NCBI GenBank assembly: GCA_041739465.1 | Contig: JBGSNX010000056.1 | Span: 1-64,000, forward strand | DNA: 64,000 bases | From: BOKV01 sp041739465 | GTDB lineage: Bacteria > Pseudomonadota > Alphaproteobacteria > Rhizobiales > Rhizobiaceae | Reading direction: 5' to 3' | Shown here: positions 59,528-64,000 of the stretch, piece by piece | Layout of the letters: each line of letters starts with the position of its first letter | Position numbering within the stretch: the stretch's first letter is position 1 | Translations under genes and position numbers: made by a program | The notes under the pieces: model-generated | The model's database searches: none | The model's input: only the letters and a program-made list of their open reading frames with translations | What the model was told of the DNA's origin: nothing

Positions 59528-60764
59528 AATCAAGACCGTTCTTGGCGTGGGCAAACTGCCCGCGTGGAGGCGGTTTCTCTTCCCGGCAATCATTGGCTTG
59601 GCGCTGGCGGGCGGCGGATGGTGGGCATTTGCTCCGCGCGCAAGCGTCGAGACAACCAAATTGTACGAGACGGTGCCGGTTTCGCGCGGGAGCCTGACGG
59701 TTACCGTCACGGCTACCGGCACGGTCGAACCCACAAAACTTGTCGAGATATCGAGCGAATTGTCAGGGACGGTACGCAGTGTCAATTTTGACTTCAACGA
59801 CACGGTGAAAACCGGTGATGTCTTGGCACAACTGGACACCGAAAAGCTTGAAGCCGCACTTCAACACGCCCGCGCGACCCTTGAGGCAAAACAGGCACGT
59901 GTGCGTGAGGCGCAGGCAACGCTTGCCGAAATGAATGACCAGTTGGAACGCACCCGCTCGCTTTCGGAAAGCAAGGTGACTTCGAATAAGACCTACCAGT
60001 CGGCAATTGCAGCACAAGCCCGCGCCGAAGCGGTTCTGGCGGTGGCCATGGCGGATATCAAGGTAGCAGAAGCCGATTTGCGCACTGGCGAAACCAATCT
60101 GTCAAAAGCGTGCATCTGTTCGCCAATCGACGGCGTCATACTCAACCGCAATGTCGATGTTGGACAGATCGTTGCTTCCTCGCTGCAGGCTCCTGTGCTG
60201 TTCACGATTGCCGAGGATCTGTCCAAAATGGAGTTGCAGGTCGCCATCGACGAAGCCGACATGGGCGTGGTGTCCGTTGGCAAGAAGGCAATGTTTTCGG
60301 TTGAGGCATTTCAAGGCCGGACATTCCCTGCCGAAATTGCCGAATTGCGATACGCACCGCAAACAGTGGATGGGGTGGTCACTTATGGCGCAATCCTGAG
60401 CATCGACAACGCAGACTTGCTGTTGCGGCCTGGCATGACAGCGACCGCTGAAATTCTCGTTGACGAAGTCAGCAATGCGCTGCTGGTGCCGAATTCGGCT
60501 TTCCGGTTTGCCCCTCCAATCGTCGAAAAGAAACCCCAAACCAGTGGCGGCCTGTTGGGTCTCATCATACCCCGCCCACCCGAAAAACCCGCCCCTGCCC
60601 CGGTTCCTGCACAGGACGGCACGCGCACGCTTCACATCCTCAAGGATGGCATGGCAACGCCGGTGCAAGTGAAACCCGGCGCCACAGACGGCCAGTTGAC
60701 AGCAGTTACCGGCGAAGGCCTTGTAGAAGGCGCGTTGGTTATCACCTCGATGGCACTGAAATGA
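59490..60764 (+). CDS. MacA-like periplasmic adaptor
   Basis: 424 residues. A single membrane helix (RFLFPAIIGLALAGGGWWAF) near residues 26-45, then the membrane-fusion core: VTVTATGTVEPTKLVEISSELSGTV, the lipoyl half; a long coiled-coil hairpin (residues about 115-180, LEAALQHARATLEAKQ); CICSPIDGVILNRNVDVGQIV; and a Pro-rich tail before the last barrel. It is coupled by ATGA (60761) to a LolD/MacB ATPase. ATG 59490 lacks a good ribosome site, while an upstream ORF has one. It forms a MacAB-type exporter with the next two genes. Confidence 0.83.
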   Translation: MNRSFQLATQQPEIKTVLGVGKLPAWRRFLFPAIIGLALAGGGWWAFAPRASVETTKLYETVPVSRGSLTVTVTATGTVEPTKLVEISSELSGTVRSVNFDFNDTVKTGDVLAQLDTEKLEAALQHARATLEAKQARVREAQATLAEMNDQLERTRSLSESKVTSNKTYQSAIAAQARAEAVLAVAMADIKVAEADLRTGETNLSKACICSPIDGVILNRNVDVGQIVASSLQAPVLFTIAEDLSKMELQVAIDEADMGVVSVGKKAMFSVEAFQGRTFPAEIAELRYAPQTVDGVVTYGAILSIDNADLLLRPGMTATAEILVDEVSNALLVPNSAFRFAPPIVEKKPQTSGGLLGLIIPRPPEKPAPAPVPAQDGTRTLHILKDGMATPVQVKPGATDGQLTAVTGEGLVEGALVITSMALK

Positions 60765-61486
60765 AAAAGCCGGCGCAACCGCCAACAACCCCGCCTTTGA
60801 TCGAATTCGCCTCTATCCGCAAAATCTACGGCGAGGGCGATGCGGAGGTGCGGGCACTGGATGGCGTTTCCTTCACGATTCATTCCGGCGAATTCGTCGC
60901 CATCATGGGGCCGAGCGGTTCTGGAAAATCGACCGCAATGAATGTTCTTGGTTGCCTCGACACGCCAACTTCAGGAAACTACTTTTTCAAAGGCGTTGAT
61001 GTCGGATCGCTTGGGCTGGACCAGCGCGCCCTGCTACGCCGCAACTATATCGGCTTCGTGTTCCAGGGATACAATCTGCTTGCCCGCACCACCGCAGTGG
61101 AGAATGTCGAGCTGCCGTTGATCTACAAGGGCATGGGCCGCAATGAACGCCGCGAAATGGCCATGCAGGCACTGGATCGCGTAGGCCTCAAGGGACGTGA
61201 ACACCACGACCCTTCCCAGCTTTCCGGTGGCCAGCAGCAGCGTGTGGCAATTGCCCGGGCGATTGTGACCAGGGCCGATGTCATCATGGCCGACGAGCCA
61301 ACGGGCAATCTTGACACCCCTCGCAGCATCGAGATCATGGAATTGTTGACGCGCTTCAACCGCGAAGAAGGCATCACCATCGTGATGGTCACTCACGAGC
61401 CTGACATGGCAGCATACACTGACCGCCTCATCACCTTTGTCGACGGCCATATCGCCAGCGACGTGCTATCGAAAAAGGCGGCCTGA
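60761..61486 (+). CDS. MacB/LolD-type ABC ATPase
   Basis: 241 residues: Walker A IMGPSGSGKST, signature QLSGGQQQRVAIARAI, Walker B VIMADEPTGNLD, His-switch VTHEPDMA. Here the ATPase and membrane parts of MacB are separate genes, unlike E. coli MacB. The stop overlaps nothing, and the permease starts 2 bases later at ATG 61488. It drives export of peptides, lipids or drugs. Confidence 0.87.
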   Translation: MKKPAQPPTTPPLIEFASIRKIYGEGDAEVRALDGVSFTIHSGEFVAIMGPSGSGKSTAMNVLGCLDTPTSGNYFFKGVDVGSLGLDQRALLRRNYIGFVFQGYNLLARTTAVENVELPLIYKGMGRNERREMAMQALDRVGLKGREHHDPSQLSGGQQQRVAIARAIVTRADVIMADEPTGNLDTPRSIEIMELLTRFNREEGITIVMVTHEPDMAAYTDRLITFVDGHIASDVLSKKAA

Positions 61487-61487
61487 A

Positions 61488-62702
61488 ATGTTTCTGCTCG
61501 AAACAACGCGTCTCGCCATCCAGGCCATCTTTCGCAACCTTTTGCGCTCATTCCTCACAGTGCTGGGAGTCGTCATCGGCGTGGCAGCAGTAATTGCCAT
61601 GGTAACTGTCGGCCAGGGTTCGACCGATCAGGTCACATCCGATGTCGCCAAGCTCGGCACCAATCTGTTGATGGTGCGGCCAGGACAGGCTGTGCGTGGA
61701 CCCCAGTCTGCCGGTGCAGGAACCGCAACCGCCTTCAGCCTTGAGGACGTTTCGACAATTCAGGCACAAATCCCCGGAGTGCGGGCGTCAGCACCTGCCA
61801 ATACCCGAGCCATTACCGCCATTTTCGGCAATGAGAACCACGCGACCAGCGTGATCGGAACCGACAGCCGCTATCTGGAAGCGCGCGACATGCCCGTTGT
61901 CGAAGGGCGGGCGTTTTATGAAAGCGAGCAAAGGGCTGGTGCAGCTGTCTGCCTGATCGGCAAGACGGTGCGCACCGAGCTATTTGGCGCAAGCGACCCG
62001 CTGGGCCAGAAGTTGCGGCTGAAGACAATTTCCTGCGATGTCATCGGCGTGATGGAAGAACAGGGCGTTTCCAGCTTTGGGACCGATCAGGATGATTTCG
62101 TTCTGATTCCGATAAAGGCCTACCAGCGCCGCATCGCCGGCAACACCGACGTGCAGATGATCTATGTCGCTGTGGAAGATGGAATTGTCACCGAGAAAGC
62201 CAAATTCGATATCGAGCAGCTCATGCGCGAACGTCGCCGTATCGGCCCGGCGGAAGAGGATGATTTCAACGTCCTCGACATGAAGCAAATTGCGTCTGTC
62301 CTCACCGGTATCACCGGTGTGATGACCGGCCTCTTGTCGGCGGTCGCTGCAATCAGCCTGTTGGTTGGCGGCATAGGGATCATGAACATCATGCTGGTTT
62401 CGGTGACCGAGCGTACCCGCGAAATCGGCATCCGGCTTGCTGTCGGCGCACTCGAAGGTCAGGTGCTGATGCAGTTCCTTGTCGAAGCCGTTGTGTTGTC
62501 GATGCTGGGTGGTCTGATCGGCATCATCCTTGGGCTGGGCCTTGGAGCGCTTGGATCCAACATGCTCAAGGTGCCGTTTGCCCCGGACCCGATGATCATT
62601 CTGGTCGCCTTTGCCTTTTCAGCAGCTGTCGGCGTTGTGTTTGGCTATTTTCCCGCACGCCGGGCTGCACGGCTCAACCCAATCGACGCCTTGCGGCATT
62701 GA
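61488..62702 (+). CDS. MacB-type permease (FtsX/MacB_PCD)
   Basis: 404 residues. N-terminal membrane helix (LLRSFLTVLGVVIGVAAVIAM), a periplasmic MacB core domain, then three C-terminal helices (MTGLLSAVAAISLLVGGIGIMNIMLVSVTERTREIGIRLAVGA is the diagnostic loop; it is given here as a motif region). ATG 61488 is taken; the ORF runs upstream to 61437 inside the ATPase. Forms a homodimer with two ATPases and the adaptor. The terminal 19-base gap leads to the RND gene on the opposite strand. Confidence 0.86.
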   Translation: MFLLETTRLAIQAIFRNLLRSFLTVLGVVIGVAAVIAMVTVGQGSTDQVTSDVAKLGTNLLMVRPGQAVRGPQSAGAGTATAFSLEDVSTIQAQIPGVRASAPANTRAITAIFGNENHATSVIGTDSRYLEARDMPVVEGRAFYESEQRAGAAVCLIGKTVRTELFGASDPLGQKLRLKTISCDVIGVMEEQGVSSFGTDQDDFVLIPIKAYQRRIAGNTDVQMIYVAVEDGIVTEKAKFDIEQLMRERRRIGPAEEDDFNVLDMKQIASVLTGITGVMTGLLSAVAAISLLVGGIGIMNIMLVSVTERTREIGIRLAVGALEGQVLMQFLVEAVVLSMLGGLIGIILGLGLGALGSNMLKVPFAPDPMIILVAFAFSAAVGVVFGYFPARRAARLNPIDALRH

Positions 62703-62721
62703 GAACGAGATTACGCAGCGC

Positions 62722-64000
62722 TCACGTCCGCAGCACCCGGTAGATTGCCGGAATGACAAGAACCGTCAGCAACGTTGACGAGGCAAGCCCGAACAGCAGC
62801 GAAATCGCCAACCCCTGGAAGATCGGATCAGTCAGGATCACTGCAGCGCCGATCATTGCAGCCAGCGCAGTCAACAGGATCGGCTTGAAGCGCACGGCGC
62901 CGGCCTTGACCAGAACTTCGGTGAACGGCCTGCCATCCTGCGCCGGTTCGTTGCGGATGAAATCCACCAGCAGGATCGAATTGCGCACGATGATGCCAGC
63001 TAGCGCGATGAAGCCGATCTTCGAGGTCGCCGAGAACGGCGCGCCAAACAACCAATGGCCGACGAGAATTCCGATGAATGTCAGCGGCACAGGCGTCAGG
63101 ATAACAAGCGGCAGTTTGAATGAACCGAACTGTGCAACGACAAGAATATAGATGCCCAGCAGCGCCACAATGAACGCAGCGCCCATGTCGCGGAAAGTCA
63201 CCCAGGTCACTTCCCATTCGCCATCCCACAGCAAGGTGGAAACTGTTTCGTTTTCAGGCTGTCCGTTGAGCGAGATTTCGGGTTTTTGCAGCCCGGTCCA
63301 GTCCTGCTTGTCGAGCGCCTCCTGAACTGCCAACAATCCATAGAGCGGTGCTTCAAAACTTCCCGCCATTTCGGCAATGACCATTTCGGCTGCCCGGCCG
63401 TTGTGCCGGAAAACCGGGAAGGATGCCTGTTCCCTTGTCAGCTTGACGACATCGCCCAGCTCAACGACACCACGCGCGCCCGGCAGAACATTTGCCGGGA
63501 TCGGTGTCGTCAGGAAGCTTTCATCGAGTGTGCGCTCTCCCTTGGGCCGTTCGATGCGAATGGGGATTGGATGGCGTCCCTCACCGCGATGGGAATAGCC
63601 CACAACCGCCCCGCCATTCAGCATGGCAATCGTGTCGAGCGCATCACTTTCCTCGACCTTGAAGAATTCCACGTCATCGGTCGAAATGCTGGCGCGAATT
63701 CGCTGAGGCGGAACTCCCCAGGAATTGTCGATGTCGACCACGAACGGCACCGAAAGGAATGCAGCTTCGACCTTTTGCGCCACCGCCCGGCGGGTTTGTG
63801 CGTCGGGGCCATAGATTTCAGCCAGCAAGGTTGCCATGACCGGCGGGCCTGGCGGCGGTTCGACAACCTTGAGCGAAGTCCCGGCGGGCAAAGGCACTGC
63901 CTTGAGCCGCTCGCGAATGTCGAGCGCAATTTCATGGCTTGAGCGATCGCGCTCCGTCTTGGGTGTAAGGTTGAGGGCGACATCACCCATCTGCGGCTCG
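62722..64000 (-). CDS. RND efflux permease, 3' part only
   Basis: At least 426 residues visible; the gene continues beyond the window. The visible part is the second half of an HAE/CusA-type pump: NVLPGARGVVELGDVV, the periplasmic loop, then FKLPLVILTPVPLTFIGILVGHW, LAGIIVRNSILLVDFI, ILLTALAAMIGA and LLFGLASSTLLTVLVIPAIY. It belongs to the cation/hydrophobe RND family. It converges with the MacAB-type operon. Its MFP partner is not in view. Confidence 0.85.
   Translation of the reverse strand, partial: EPQMGDVALNLTPKTERDRSSHEIALDIRERLKAVPLPAGTSLKVVEPPPGPPVMATLLAEIYGPDAQTRRAVAQKVEAAFLSVPFVVDIDNSWGVPPQRIRASISTDDVEFFKVEESDALDTIAMLNGGAVVGYSHRGEGRHPIPIRIERPKGERTLDESFLTTPIPANVLPGARGVVELGDVVKLTREQASFPVFRHNGRAAEMVIAEMAGSFEAPLYGLLAVQEALDKQDWTGLQKPEISLNGQPENETVSTLLWDGEWEVTWVTFRDMGAAFIVALLGIYILVVAQFGSFKLPLVILTPVPLTFIGILVGHWLFGAPFSATSKIGFIALAGIIVRNSILLVDFIRNEPAQDGRPFTEVLVKAGAVRFKPILLTALAAMIGAAVILTDPIFQGLAISLLFGLASSTLLTVLVIPAIYRVLRT

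Noticed and set aside
1..64000. CRISPR array, tRNA or rRNA genes, insertion sequence ends
   Set aside because: I read both strands for regularly spaced repeats, cloverleaf-like arms and transposase motifs and found none convincing.

Overview
The window looks like chromosomal DNA of an alphaproteobacterium, most likely of the order Hyphomicrobiales (rhizobia and relatives). The reasons are a porin of the Omp2a/Omp2b type, a DUF1127 small protein, GlxA-type AraC regulators, a DUF1194 protein, a split MnmC, generally high G+C coding sequence, and many genes joined by ATGA overlaps. There is no rRNA, tRNA, phage, insertion sequence or CRISPR array that I can recognise. Both ends cut genes: a TPR protein at the left and an RND efflux permease at the right.

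Layout. 1-2.3 kb: the 3' end of a TPR gene, a HAD hydrolase and a patatin-like lipoprotein. 2.6-9.1 kb: two MaoC-type hot-dog proteins, then a one-carbon block (small conserved protein, MetV-like protein, MetF, methyltetrahydrofolate:corrinoid methyltransferase, an unknown 118-residue protein, and a RamA-like corrinoid reactivase). A 22-bp perfect palindrome lies in front of the methyltransferase gene. No corrinoid carrier protein is encoded here. 9.2-22 kb: mixed genes, including a TIKI/TraB-like membrane protein, a LysR regulator, two small proteins, a family 61 glycosyltransferase, a GlxA regulator, the porin, a DUF2233 protein, a DUF3592-like membrane protein and a large FAD/GcvT demethylating dehydrogenase. 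21.8-26.5 kb: a divergent membrane protein/TetR pair around a 26-bp perfect palindrome, a DMT transporter fused to an antitoxin remnant, the two halves of MnmC as divergent genes, and a hemerythrin.

26.5-35.7 kb: a peptide/opine-type ABC transporter (fused double ATPase carrying an extra helix-hairpin-helix tail, two permeases, Tat-type binding protein), divergent from a Rieske oxygenase and a GlxA regulator. Together with the GcvT-type dehydrogenase and the one-carbon block this suggests uptake and demethylation of a quaternary or methylated amine. 35.7-39 kb: GST, alpha/beta hydrolase, MetY and a small secreted protein. 39.3-47.4 kb: two divergent arms, creatininase-like and RidA genes on one side, and on the other a tightly packed operon of an NMT1/SsuA-type ABC transporter, a cytosine-deaminase-like amidohydrolase, an FAD-linked oxidase and two flavodoxin-fold oxidoreductases. 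I read this as an undescribed catabolic pathway for a small N-containing, probably cyclic, compound.

47.4-52.7 kb: a TetR-MFP-RND efflux operon behind a perfect 16-bp operator-like palindrome. 52.8-59.3 kb: a polyamine-type ABC transporter plus gamma-aminobutyraldehyde dehydrogenase in the same gene order as E. coli ydcSTUVW, with a LysR gene upstream. 59.4-64 kb: a MacA/MacB-like tripartite exporter and a second RND permease running off the window.
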